A DNA stretch of 64,000 nt from Thioalkalivibrio sp. ALJT. Its GTDB lineage: Bacteria > Pseudomonadota > Gammaproteobacteria > Ectothiorhodospirales > Ectothiorhodospiraceae. Of this stretch, positions 29,759 to 37,732 are shown piece by piece; the first letter of the stretch is position 1, and each line of letters opens with the position of its first letter. The notes under the pieces are model-generated. The model had not been told where the DNA came from. It saw only the letters and a program-made list of their open reading frames with translations, and searched no databases. The stretch is from the NCBI RefSeq assembly GCF_000381825.1, contig NZ_KB907122.1, positions 186,001 to 250,000 on the forward strand, read 5' to 3'. Made by a program: the position numbers and the translations under genes.

Positions 29759-30615
29759 GCGGCTTCGGACTCGGGGAAGTGGGCGTCGAAGATCTCCTCC
29801 AGCGCCTGGATCAGTTCGGGATCATCGGTGATCGGTGCGACCATCGCCGCGCGACAGGCGATGCGCGGGTTCAGACCTGCCTGCATTAACTCACCGGCAT
29901 AGGCCAGCGCGCGCGTCGAGGTCGCCTCTTCCAGCCCGTGATCCTTCAGCGCGCGCGCCTTGCGCCCGGCCGCCACGAGTTTTTCGACCCGGTCGGCATC
30001 CAGGCCGCCGGATTCCTTGGCCACGATCTCGCGTTCGACGTCCTCGGCGGGGTAGTCGAAGTGGATACCGACAAAGCGCTGTTTGGTCGAGGGCTTCAGG
30101 TCCTTCAGCACCGTCTGGTAGCCGGGGTTATAGGAGATCACCAGCATGAAGTCCTCGTGCGCATCGATGATCTGGGACTTCTTGTCCAGCGGGAGCTGGC
30201 GGCGATGGTCGGTCAGCGGGTGGATCACCACGGTCGTGTCGGTACGCGCCTCGACGATCTCGTCGAGGTAGCAGATCGCGCCCTCCTTGACCGAACGGGT
30301 CAGCGGGCCGTCCTGCCAGACAGTCTCTTCGCCTTCCAACAGGAAACGCCCGACCAGATCCGAACTGGTCAGGTCCTCGTGGCAGGAGACGGTCACCAGC
30401 GGCTGGCCGATGGTGTGCGCCACGTGTTCCAGGAAGCGCGTCTTGCCGCAACCCGTGGGGCCCTTGAGCATCACCGGCAGGCGCTTGGAGTAAGCCGCCT
30501 TGAAGATCTCGATCTCGTCACCCTGAGGCTTGTAGAAGGGGGCATCGCCGGCGTCGCCCGGCTTTTCGATGACGTCGCGTTCCACACCGCGGATGCGGTT
30601 GATCAGGTTCTTCAT
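29755..30615 (-). CDS. cbbQ: CbbQ/NorQ-type MoxR AAA+ ATPase
   Basis: Hexameric MoxR-family AAA+ motor working with the VWA protein downstream. It has 286 residues. Walker A is [16 protein letters not shown] near residue 52 and Walker B is [16 protein letters not shown]. The sensor region is [25 protein letters not shown], with the C-terminal lid CbbQ_C. Identity among CbbQ, NorQ and GvpN cannot be settled from sequence alone; an autotrophic sulfur oxidiser favours Rubisco activation. The ribosome-binding site is GGAGATCCC. It is first of the three overlapping genes cbbQ-cbbO-deacetylase and is divergent from the orphan gene at 30835. Confidence 0.88.
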   Translation of the reverse strand: MKNLINRIRGVERDVIEKPGDAGDAPFYKPQGDEIEIFKAAYSKRLPVMLKGPTGCGKTRFLEHVAHTIGQPLVTVSCHEDLTSSDLVGRFLLEGEETVWQDGPLTRSVKEGAICYLDEIVEARTDTTVVIHPLTDHRRQLPLDKKSQIIDAHEDFMLVISYNPGYQTVLKDLKPSTKQRFVGIHFDYPAEDVEREIVAKESGGLDADRVEKLVAAGRKARALKDHGLEEATSTRALAYAGELMQAGLNPRIACRAAMVAPITDDPELIQALEEIFDAHFPESEAA

Positions 30616-30704
30616 GGGATCTCCGGGCAGGGTCTGGTGTACGCGCGTGCGCGGCGTTACCCTCCAGCGCGCTGGGCGGGCCGCCGATCGTGTTCGCGCA
30701 GGCT

Positions 30705-30732
30705 TTGTTGTATCATTCGTCGTTTATATTCT
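30705..30732 (+). promoter_or_regulatory. Possible sigma-70 promoter for the orphan gene at 30835
   Basis: TTGTTG (30705-30710), 16-bp spacer, TATTCT (30727-30732), in an AT-rich patch of the cbbQ/orphan divergent region. An overlapping TATATT gives an alternative -10. Confidence 0.4.
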
Positions 30733-30834
30733 ATCGAACCTGCGCACCTGCATGAACCAAACGCCCCACAGCCGCGGGGTTGGACGCGGGCAGGCGCCGC
30801 CACTCGGATTCAGCGCTTCAACAGAGGACCCGGT

Positions 30835-31152
30835 ATGAAACTTGTCAAACTCGTCAAGCTGAACAACCTGCAGTACAACCCGAACCGCGACCCGGAGGTG
30901 TACCGCCGTCCGGTCAACGAGGAATTCCGGGTGCAGGCCATGCTGAACGGCTCCGGCACGGCCAGCTGCACGTTCTCGGTGGAAGGCGAAACCCTGTGCG
31001 AGAGCAGCGTCTCCCTGCCCGGCAGCTTCGACTGCAAATTCAGCTTCGACACCGCCGGCACCCGTGTGGGTGACCTGGTGATCGAAGGCAATGGCGAAAC
31101 CTTCCACGAGAAGGTGCGCATTGATGTGCTGGAGCATGCCTGGATCGGCTGA
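30835..31152 (+). CDS. Small conserved-looking protein, function unknown
   Basis: A 105-residue protein with no signal peptide and no recognised family. The basic start MKLVKLVKLNNLQYNPNRD leads into alternating hydrophobic strands (FRVQAMLNGSGTASCTFSVEG and VGDLVIEGNGETFHEKVRI), which suggests a small immunoglobulin-like beta-sandwich with two or three cysteines. A good ribosome-binding site (AGAGGA) precedes the ATG, and two rho-independent-type hairpins follow (31199-31232, 31312-31340). It is divergent from cbbQ and upstream of no other plus-strand gene, so it is monocistronic. Codon use is like its neighbours. Confidence 0.75.
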   Translation: MKLVKLVKLNNLQYNPNRDPEVYRRPVNEEFRVQAMLNGSGTASCTFSVEGETLCESSVSLPGSFDCKFSFDTAGTRVGDLVIEGNGETFHEKVRIDVLEHAWIG

Positions 31153-31198
31153 TCCCGGACTGCCTCACCCCGGCCCGGTGCCGGGGCGCACGATTCGA

Positions 31199-31232
31199 AG
31201 AAGGCCCCGCGGCGAGCCGCCCGGGGCCTTCT
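31199..31232 (+). terminator. Hairpin terminator after the 30835 orphan gene
   Basis: AGAAGGCCCC (31199-31208) pairs with GGGGCCTTCT (31223-31232). Only a short T/C-rich run follows. Confidence 0.65.
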
Positions 31233-31311
31233 CACGTTCAGGCCCCACCGCGCTTCCCTGGCCACCCCGACCGCACGCCGCTGCCCGTCACCCCGGCTGT
31301 AGCGCAGTGAA

Positions 31312-31340
31312 GAGCCCGGCTCCCCGGGAGCCGGTCTTTT
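31312..31340 (+). terminator. Second hairpin terminator with TTTT
   Basis: CCGGCTCC / GGAGCCGG stem followed by TCTTTT at 31335-31340. It is in the 344-bp gap between the orphan gene and the betaine-type operon, which also holds a nested hairpin at 31396-31435 and no gene. Confidence 0.65.
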
Positions 31341-31447
31341 CCGGACGATTCACGCCCTCGCGTCTCCTCCGTGGTGGAATCCCCCCTGCCCCGCTTCGTG
31401 TCTGCGTACGCTTCGAGCGTGCAACGAAGACACGACCCCGGATGCAG

Positions 31448-31471
31448 AAAGCCCCGCCGGGGCGGGGCTTT
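31448..31471 (-). terminator. Terminator of the betaine-type ABC operon
   Basis: AAAGCCCCGCC (31448-31458) pairs with GGCGGGGCTTT (31461-31471). Read on the minus strand it ends in TTTCT and lies 26 bp after the substrate-binding protein stop. Confidence 0.75.
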
Positions 31472-31496
31472 CAGGCAGTGCGAATGCCGGCGTCGT

Positions 31497-32366
31497 TCAG
31501 TCGATCTCGCCGGTCACCCAGTACGCGATGTGCTGCGGATGGTCCTCGATGAAACGCTCCACCGCTTCTTCGTAGGAGTTCTCCTGGGCAAAGAACATCG
31601 CCTCTTCCAGCACCTCCAGATTGAGATGCATGCGCGAGATCATCATGGCCACGTCGTGGTAGTCCTCGGCGAAGCCCTCGCGCGCCAGGGCATGGATGCG
31701 CTCGAAGCCACCCAGGGCCTCTTCCGGATCTTCCAGGTAGCGCAATTCGTAGGCGCCAAACTTCCAGTGCGGGCTCCAGCCGGTCACCACGATCCACTCG
31801 TCCCGGCGGATCGCACGATCCAGTGCAGAGGTCATGCCTGCACCCGAGGAAATCTGCAGGTTGTAGCCGTCGAGGTCATAGGTTTCCAGGGCCTGCTCCG
31901 AGAGCCGCGTCAGGCCTGCGCCCGGGTCAATGCCGGTAATCCGCCCGTCCAGCTGGTCGCGCACCGAATCCTTGTTCAGATCCGCGATCGAGCTCAGCTC
32001 GTCTTCGGGGATGTAGTCCGGAACCGCCCAGCCAAGGCGGGCGTTGCCATAAAGCGGCCCCAGGTCCACCACGTCCTGACCGACCCGCTCCATGTAGTCC
32101 TCGTGCGTGCCCGGCAACCAGGCCATCAGCATGAGGTCGATGTCACCGGAGGCCAGCCCCTGATACTGCGGGGCGATGTCGGTCTGGATGAGGTCCACCG
32201 AATAGCCCAGCTCATCCTCGATCACGCGCTCGGCCAGCTTGGTCACGAACTCGGCATCGGACCAGGCGGTCCAGCCAATCTGGATGTCGTCGGCCTGGGC
32301 CGTGGACAGACCCACGGAGGCGGCCAGCACACCGCTCAGCAGGGTTGAGGCGACGGTCTTGTTCAT
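31497..32366 (-). CDS. Glycine betaine/proline-type ABC substrate-binding protein
   Basis: Periplasmic binding protein of the ProX/OpuAC family, 289 residues. A signal peptide ends near QADD (about residue 24). The mature domain opens with IQIGWTAWSDAEFVTKLAERVIED and includes APQYQGLASGDIDLMLMAWLPGTH, whose Trp residues fit the aromatic box that binds quaternary amines. Importing betaine would suit life in salty alkaline water. The ATG at 32366 was chosen because the upstream extension is not a signal peptide. It is last in the ATPase-permease-binding protein operon and ends in a terminator. Confidence 0.9.
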   Translation of the reverse strand: MNKTVASTLLSGVLAASVGLSTAQADDIQIGWTAWSDAEFVTKLAERVIEDELGYSVDLIQTDIAPQYQGLASGDIDLMLMAWLPGTHEDYMERVGQDVVDLGPLYGNARLGWAVPDYIPEDELSSIADLNKDSVRDQLDGRITGIDPGAGLTRLSEQALETYDLDGYNLQISSGAGMTSALDRAIRRDEWIVVTGWSPHWKFGAYELRYLEDPEEALGGFERIHALAREGFAEDYHDVAMMISRMHLNLEVLEEAMFFAQENSYEEAVERFIEDHPQHIAYWVTGEID

Positions 32367-32409
32367 CGTGCTACTCCTTCTTGAGGTGAAACGAATGGCC
32401 GGGGGCGCG

Positions 32410-33252
32410 TCACGCGGCTGCGCGACGCCGCTGCCCCACGCTCTGCGTGATCCGGTCGAGCAGGATCGCAAGGATGACGACGCCCAGGCCGCCCTCGAAG
32501 CCCAGTCCGACATCCAGCCGCTGGATGCCGGTGAGCACGGTGTTGCCCAGGCCGCCGGCGCCGATCATCGACGCGATCACGACCATGGAGAGGGCCAGCA
32601 TGATGGTCTGGTTAATGCCTGCCATGATGGAGGGCATCGCCAGAGGCAACTGAATCTTGGTCAGAAGCTGGCGCCGATTGCAACCGAACGCCAGCCCGGC
32701 CTCAATCTGCTCCCGGTTCACCTGGCGGATGCCGAGGTTGGTCAGACGCACCACCGGCGGCATGCAGAACACCACCGTGGCGATCGCCCCCGGCACCGTC
32801 CCCAGCCCGAAGAAGATCGCGGCCGGGATCAGATACACGAATGGCGGCATGGTCTGCATCAGGTCCAGGACCGGGCGGAGGGCCGCCTCGACCCAGTTGC
32901 TGCGGGCCATCGCGATCCCCAGCGGGATACCAATGGCCAGCGCAACGGCGGTTGCCGCCAGCACCAGCGACAGGGTCTTGATCGTCGGCTCCCAGAGGTT
33001 CATGCCCAGGATGAGCCCCAGCGCGACGATCGCGAACAGGCCAAAGCGCCAGCTCACCCGCCACCAACTGAGCGCAACCAGGGCCAGCACCAGCAGCCAT
33101 GCGGGGATCGCCAACAGCGCACCTTCGAACGAATGGGTCAGCAGCCCCAGAAACCAGGCAATGCCGTCCAGGGCCGGTTCCAGGTTATCCAGAATCCAGT
33201 CGACCGCATTCTCGATCCAGTCCCCCACGGGGATATTGATACGGTCTTCCAT
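32410..33252 (-). CDS. Glycine betaine/proline-type ABC permease
   Basis: Inner-membrane subunit of the ProW/OpuAB family, 280 residues with six or seven membrane helices. An amphipathic N-terminus (VGDWIENAVDWILDN) precedes helices from about residue 35 onward. The ABC coupling-loop motif is EAGLAFGCNRRQLLTKIQLPLA, and GINQTIMLALSMVVIASMIGAGGLG is characteristic of the family. Its ATG lies 2 bp after the ATPase stop, and the binding protein follows after 43 bp. Confidence 0.92.
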   Translation of the reverse strand: MEDRINIPVGDWIENAVDWILDNLEPALDGIAWFLGLLTHSFEGALLAIPAWLLVLALVALSWWRVSWRFGLFAIVALGLILGMNLWEPTIKTLSLVLAATAVALAIGIPLGIAMARSNWVEAALRPVLDLMQTMPPFVYLIPAAIFFGLGTVPGAIATVVFCMPPVVRLTNLGIRQVNREQIEAGLAFGCNRRQLLTKIQLPLAMPSIMAGINQTIMLALSMVVIASMIGAGGLGNTVLTGIQRLDVGLGFEGGLGVVILAILLDRITQSVGQRRRAAA

Positions 33253-33253
33253 C

Positions 33254-34459
33254 CTACAGCCCTCCCTGGCCGGTAGCGGCTGCCCGGCTACGATCCAGTG
33301 CCTCGACCAGTCGCGGCAGCGTGACCAGGCCGCGGAAACGCCCCTCCGCATCCACCACCGGGATGGACACCGGCATTCGTGCAGCGCGCCCCGGCAACTC
33401 CGCCAGGGCCGTATCCTCGGTCACCGGCTCCACCTCGACGGCCACCTCGCTCGCCGGACGATCCACGGTCAGCTCGCCCAGGCGCTTGGCCTGCACGACC
33501 GACAGGAAGTGCCCATCGGCATCGACCACCACGGCCTCGTTGCCCGCCCCCCGCGCGATCCGGCCGCGCGCCTCGCCAACGGTGATATCCGCCGCGAGCA
33601 GCGGGATGTTCTCGCTGTCCATGATGTCGCAGGCCTGGAAGACCTGGGTGATGTCCACCCCGTGGAAGAACGAACGCACGTATTCGTTGGCGGGCGAGAC
33701 GATGATCTCCTTGGGTGTCCCGACCTGCACCACCTCGCCGCCCTGCATGATCGCAATGCGGTCCCCGATGCGGATCGCCTCGTCCAGATCATGGGAGATG
33801 AAGACCACGGTACGCCGCTGCTCGCGCTGCAGCTCCAGCAGACGGTCCTGCATCTCCGTGCGGATCAGCGGATCCAGTGCGGAGAAGGCCTCGTCCATCA
33901 ACATGATGGCGGGGTCAGTGGCCAGGGCCCGCGCCAGCCCCACGCGTTGCTGCATGCCCCCGGACAGCTCATCCGGGTAACTGCGCGCATGTGCCTTGAG
34001 CCCGACCTGGTCCAGCGCCTCCAGTGCCCGCTCGCGACGGCGTGCACGCCCGATTCCGGCGATCTCCAGACCAAGGCCGGCGTTATCGAGGACGCTGCGG
34101 TGCGGCATGAGCGCGAACGACTGGAAGACCATCGCCAGGTCTTCGCTGCGCAGCCGGATCAGCTCGCGCTGACTCATACGCGTGACATCGCGGCCCCGGA
34201 CCTCGACAGTGCCCGCAGTGGGCTCGATCAGTCGGTTCAGCAGCCGCACCAGGGTGGACTTGCCCGATCCGGACAATCCCATCACCACGAAGATCTCGCC
34301 CTCGACGATATCGAGATTGCAGTCCTTCACGCCGACTGTATTGCCGGTGCGGGCGAAGATGGTGTCCTTGTCCAGCCCGTCCCCAATCATCCGCAGGCCT
34401 TCCTGCGGATTCGGGCCAAAGACCTTGTACAACTCGCGCACCCGAATGATGGGTTCCAT
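33254..34459 (-). CDS. Glycine betaine/proline-type ABC ATPase with CBS domains
   Basis: ATPase of the ProV/OpuAA family, 401 residues. Walker A is GLSGSGKSTLVRLLNRL near residue 62, then Q-loop MVFQSFALMPH, signature LSGGMQQRVGLARAL, Walker B IMLMDEAFSALDP and H-loop FISHDLDEA. Two C-terminal CBS domains (about 275-395) are typical of ionic-strength-gated betaine importers. The ATG at 34459 has a GGGAGAG ribosome-binding site. It is first gene of the operon. Confidence 0.93.
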   Translation of the reverse strand: MEPIIRVRELYKVFGPNPQEGLRMIGDGLDKDTIFARTGNTVGVKDCNLDIVEGEIFVVMGLSGSGKSTLVRLLNRLIEPTAGTVEVRGRDVTRMSQRELIRLRSEDLAMVFQSFALMPHRSVLDNAGLGLEIAGIGRARRRERALEALDQVGLKAHARSYPDELSGGMQQRVGLARALATDPAIMLMDEAFSALDPLIRTEMQDRLLELQREQRRTVVFISHDLDEAIRIGDRIAIMQGGEVVQVGTPKEIIVSPANEYVRSFFHGVDITQVFQACDIMDSENIPLLAADITVGEARGRIARGAGNEAVVVDADGHFLSVVQAKRLGELTVDRPASEVAVEVEPVTEDTALAELPGRAARMPVSIPVVDAEGRFRGLVTLPRLVEALDRSRAAATGQGGL

Positions 34460-34512
34460 TCCCGGCTCTCCCTGTAACAAAGCGGTGTACGGACCGGCGC
34501 GGGCCGGTCGGG

Positions 34513-34896
34513 TTACCAGTCGTACATGCGGATGAATTCGGGCAGCTTGGTGGTCATCTCGTCGCGCCCGAAAAAGCGGTCGGCGCGGGCCAGGCGCATC
34601 TCATCCTGGATATCCGGATCGCCGCCGAAACAGAATACCGGAAGGTTAATCTGATATTCCATCCGCAGCATACGGATCACGTCCAGCGGATCGAACACCT
34701 CGATCTCGTCCAGGTCCAGCAGGAGGAAACGGTACAGCAGCACCTCGTTCCAGGGGCCCAGCGTCTCCAGGTCAGTGACCCGGTGCAGCTGCCAGTCCGG
34801 CGGTAGCAGGGCCTGCAGGCGCGCGCTCAGCGCCTCATCCTGTGTCATCAGGATCAGGCGCTTCTCCAGACGGCGTTCGATAGTCGGTTCGGACAT
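34513..34896 (-). CDS. Atypical response-regulator receiver-like protein
   Basis: A 127-residue single-domain protein with receiver-like alternation of strands and helices: LILMTQDEALSARLQALL (strand 1), RFLLLDLDEIEVFDPLDVIRML (strand 3) and LPVFCFGG (strand 4), with RADRFFGRDE where the conserved Lys-Pro is expected. Asp61 occupies the phospho-acceptor position, but the acidic pair is reduced to one residue and the usual Thr and Lys switch residues are absent. It is therefore probably a pseudo-receiver or protein-docking module. It follows the lipoate ligase gene by 49 bp. No histidine kinase is nearby. Family assignment is from pattern only. Confidence 0.6.
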   Translation of the reverse strand: MSEPTIERRLEKRLILMTQDEALSARLQALLPPDWQLHRVTDLETLGPWNEVLLYRFLLLDLDEIEVFDPLDVIRMLRMEYQINLPVFCFGGDPDIQDEMRLARADRFFGRDEMTTKLPEFIRMYDW

Positions 34897-34945
34897 GGGT
34901 TCTCCGCTGTTATTCGATCGGTGCGCAGGACACCGGAGCCGCAGG

Positions 34946-35989
34946 TCAGGCGGTCGCAATCCCGCGATAAAGCCCGTCGACCCGGGCACTGATCTCGTCG
35001 ACTACCGCCGCGTCCAGGCGGCCATTCAGGCGCGCGCGCACCCGCAGGCGTTCCGGCGACTCCCCGATCAGCGCACTCTCGAGGACAGCCGCAACTGCGG
35101 GGTCCTCACACCAGATCCGGGCGATACGCGCGCCCTCCACATGCAGACGCAGGCGCCCGCAGGCCCCGCGGGTCTCAAAGACGTGATTGTCGCGGTTTAC
35201 CCGGATGCCATTACGGACTGCCGGCGCACCCTGACCATCGGCCAGGTCCGCCAGCTCCTCGCGCCCGGCCGCCAGCCAGCGCGCCCGCGTCTCGGCATTC
35301 GGCTGCCAGCGGCGTACCGGGGCGCCGAAGCGCCGTTCCAGCACCGCACGCAGCGTCGCGCCGATCCGCGCCGGCTCCGGAGTCTCGGGACACTGGCGAG
35401 CGCAGTCCGTCATGCCCGACTCCAGGGCCGGCAACAACCACTCGCGGTAACCCTCGCTGGGGGCGTGCACGCAGGCCAGGAAGCGCTCGACCGGAAACCG
35501 GCGCAGAAAACTTGCGCCGAAGACACACCCCTCGTCGAGGGTCGCCGCCCCGGTGCCCATGATCTTGCGCCCCTGTACCCAGACATCCTGCCCACGGGCC
35601 TCGACGCCAGCAAGCTCCAGCTCGCGCAGCACATCCATCGCGATGCCGAGCCCCAGCGCGAACAGGTGACGATGCCCGCGTGCCAGGACATGCCGGGGCT
35701 GGATCAGGAAGAAACAGGCCTGCTCGGCATCCACCCAGACCGAGCCGCCACCCAGTGGCCGCCGCACCACCGGGACGCCGGCGCGGGCACAGGCCGCGAG
35801 GTCCAGATCGGCTGCGGCGTCCTGGCTGGCACCCACGGAGATATGAGCCTCGTCGGCGTGGGCCCACAATACGCGCGGAGGCGCATCCGGTGGTGTTGTA
35901 CTCGCCAGCCCGGCATAGAGGGCGTGCAGGTCCTCGGCGGAGCAGCCCCCGACATCAATCCACTCCGGGGCAACCGTCGCTGCAACCAA
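34946..35989 (-). CDS. Lipoate-protein ligase A family protein
   Basis: It has 347 residues. The biotin/lipoate ligase fold shows VVRRPLGGGSVWVDAEQACFF (the RRxxGGG substrate loop) near residue 75 and GRKIMGTGAATLDEGCVFGASF with the catalytic Lys near 142. A long C-terminal accessory domain (about 245-347, RNGIRVNRDNHVFETRGACG) is present. It is distinct from the sLpl(AB)-type ligase at 41661, so the locus carries two lipoate ligases. Its neighbours are an unknown protein 3 bp upstream and a receiver-like protein downstream. A link to LbpA modification is suggested by proximity; ordinary scavenging for 2-oxoacid dehydrogenases is the alternative. Confidence 0.8.
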   Translation of the reverse strand: MVAATVAPEWIDVGGCSAEDLHALYAGLASTTPPDAPPRVLWAHADEAHISVGASQDAAADLDLAACARAGVPVVRRPLGGGSVWVDAEQACFFLIQPRHVLARGHRHLFALGLGIAMDVLRELELAGVEARGQDVWVQGRKIMGTGAATLDEGCVFGASFLRRFPVERFLACVHAPSEGYREWLLPALESGMTDCARQCPETPEPARIGATLRAVLERRFGAPVRRWQPNAETRARWLAAGREELADLADGQGAPAVRNGIRVNRDNHVFETRGACGRLRLHVEGARIARIWCEDPAVAAVLESALIGESPERLRVRARLNGRLDAAVVDEISARVDGLYRGIATA

Positions 35990-35992
35990 AGG

Positions 35993-36424
35993 TCAGCCCT
36001 CGCCGGAACCCTGTCCACCGCCGGCATCGCCAGACTTGTCATCGTCCGTTCCGGGCTTGTAGAAGTAGCGGAAGTAGAAATCGCTGCGCGAGAGATCCTC
36101 ATACAGCTTGGCGCGCTCCTCGACCCCCCCGCGCATGATCTCGACCATGGCCATGGCCTGTTCGCCATCGATGATATGGATGCCGCCCGTCAGCTCCTGG
36201 TCGGTATCGAGAAAATGCGCCGCGAGCTCTTCCGGCTCCTGGATATAGACCAGAAAGGACTGACACTCGGCGTCTTCCAGGTCCAGGGGCTGCATCACGA
36301 TCTTGCCCAGCCAGGCCAGGCGCGCCACCTGGTTGAACTGGTGGATATCGAGCTTCTTGCCCTTTTTGTACTTGTTCAGTTCGTTGCGGATTTCGCCAAT
36401 ATTGGCGATCTTCATCGATTTCAT
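35993..36424 (-). CDS. Unknown protein upstream of the lipoate ligase
   Basis: A 143-residue soluble protein, no signal or membrane segment and no recognised domain. A basic N-terminus (IRNELNKYKKGKKLDIHQFN) leads to mixed alpha/beta with the acidic stretch EPEELAAHFLDTDQEL and an aromatic block SRSDFYFRYFYKPG. The tail is Gly/Ser/Asp-rich (DDDKSGDAGGGQGSGEG). Two close in-frame ATGs exist (36424 and 36415); neither has a strong ribosome-binding site. It is first gene of a three-gene operon with the ligase (3-bp gap) and the receiver-like protein. Function unknown. Confidence 0.75.
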   Translation of the reverse strand: MKSMKIANIGEIRNELNKYKKGKKLDIHQFNQVARLAWLGKIVMQPLDLEDAECQSFLVYIQEPEELAAHFLDTDQELTGGIHIIDGEQAMAMVEIMRGGVEERAKLYEDLSRSDFYFRYFYKPGTDDDKSGDAGGGQGSGEG

Positions 36425-36483
36425 GGGGGTGCATCCTGCCGCGTGTGTTGCGGGAGCATAAAACAACTGCCGGGAGCGAACGT

Positions 36484-36508
36484 AAAAAAACCCCGGCGCA
36501 CCGGGGTT
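36484..36508 (-). terminator. Rho-independent terminator of the exported-protein gene
   Basis: AACCCCGG (36489-36496) pairs with CCGGGGTT (36501-36508). On the minus strand the stem runs straight into TTTTTTT (36484-36490). It ends transcription from the gene at 36580-37527. Confidence 0.85.
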
Positions 36509-36579
36509 CTTGAGCAGGGCACACGGTCATTCCGTGTGTCCGTGGCGCCATCCATGGCGCCCTGATCCAGCGACGGACG

Positions 36580-37527
36580 CTACCACTCGAACCCGTCGGC
36601 CTGATCTTCCTGATGGCCCGCCGCGGCACGCAGGGTCGTTTCCAGCTCACCCGGCGAACTGCGCAGCGTCATGAAGCTGTGATCCCCCATCATGCTCAGA
36701 TCCGGGAAATGCAACGCCTTGCGGAACCGCATGTGCAAGGCCTCGACATCCCCTCCACGCACCATGAGCTCGATGGGCACCGTTGCGGTATGGCGGAACT
36801 CGCCCACATCCACCGCACCAAGCTGATGCAGATCCGCTGCATCCTGTTCGGCACCATCGGCCTCGCGCACGGCCACGCCAATCACGGTGACATCCTGCCC
36901 GGGGATCTCTACACGGTAGACCTCGCTGACACCCGCAACCTGATTACCCAGATTCCTGTCCAGCTCTTCCAGCGCCGCGCTGCTCGACCCATGACTGGCC
37001 AGTTCGTAGGGCGCATCGAAGCGTTCCATGCCGAAGGTGTAGCGATAACGGTTCAGGGCGCGCTGGCTCTTGCCGTCCTCGGAGCCGAATTCACGCTCGG
37101 CACCCAGGGCATCGGCCAGGCTTTCGCTGATACCGGACACCGGCGCATCCAGACGATAGGCATGCCGGAAGTACTCAAGGTTGTTGTAGCTCACCTGCAA
37201 CTGCCCGTTGACCGCGGTCACCGCCACCCGTACCGGCGCGATATAACCACCCCGGTCCTCGGAACCCGCAACCGCCAGCAGGTCGTCGTGAGTCACCACG
37301 ATTACATGCTGCTCGTCACTGACCGGGTACTCCCCCAGAAAACGAAAATCAGCGCCCTCCAGGCGTTCCCGCACGTTGGCGACCTCAGCGGAGACATCGA
37401 CCCCCGATTCGGTGTAAGCCAGCACGAACGGACGGTATGGATCTGCCGCCACGACCTGGCTGGCCGCCAACAGGGCCACCGCCGCCATGGTGCCGGCGAC
37501 ACGTATATAGCCGCGCAAAATATGCAT
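36580..37527 (-). CDS. Exported protein of unknown function, next to the FadL-type porin
   Basis: A 315-residue protein with a signal peptide (AAVALLAASQVVAAD, cleavage near residue 28). A strong ribosome-binding site AAGGAGG fixes the ATG at 37527. The mature protein begins DPYRPFVLAY and continues with segments reminiscent of a DUF302-like alpha/beta fold (VSAEVANVRERLEGADFRFL and VIVVTHDDLLAVA). No family can be named with confidence. The C-terminal part has GDHSFMTLRSSPGELETTLR. It is encoded just downstream of the FadL-like porin, separated by a hairpin (37645-37666), and ends in a strong terminator. Probable periplasmic partner of the porin, by context only. Confidence 0.75.
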   Translation of the reverse strand: MHILRGYIRVAGTMAAVALLAASQVVAADPYRPFVLAYTESGVDVSAEVANVRERLEGADFRFLGEYPVSDEQHVIVVTHDDLLAVAGSEDRGGYIAPVRVAVTAVNGQLQVSYNNLEYFRHAYRLDAPVSGISESLADALGAEREFGSEDGKSQRALNRYRYTFGMERFDAPYELASHGSSSAALEELDRNLGNQVAGVSEVYRVEIPGQDVTVIGVAVREADGAEQDAADLHQLGAVDVGEFRHTATVPIELMVRGGDVEALHMRFRKALHFPDLSMMGDHSFMTLRSSPGELETTLRAAAGHQEDQADGFEW

Positions 37528-37644
37528 GGCATCCTCCTTTTTATATCGTTGGAATCGTCGAGCGAAACACTCGACAGGAAAAAGGCCCGGGACACGTCCC
37601 CCGACGTGTACCGAGCCCATCTGCCCTGCCCATCCCTGGCCGGA

Positions 37645-37666
37645 CCGGCCTTCCCCCGAAGGCCGG
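37645..37666 (-). terminator. Hairpin between the FadL-type gene and the exported-protein gene
   Basis: CCGGCCTTC (37645-37653) pairs with GAAGGCCGG (37658-37666) and has no U-tract. It is likely a partial terminator or mRNA-stabilising stem that lets the porin be made in larger amounts than the downstream gene, or the reverse. Confidence 0.5.
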
Positions 37667-37732
37667 CGCGCCACTCCCGGGCGCGCAACGCCGGAAGCCG
37701 GTGCGATCACACAACCGCCCCGGCCCCTACGG

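Noticed and set aside
27203-30615. norD/norQ (nitric oxide reductase activation)
   Set aside because: The same families serve NorCB, but no nor genes are seen and the organism appears autotrophic, so cbbO/cbbQ is preferred. Not fully excluded.
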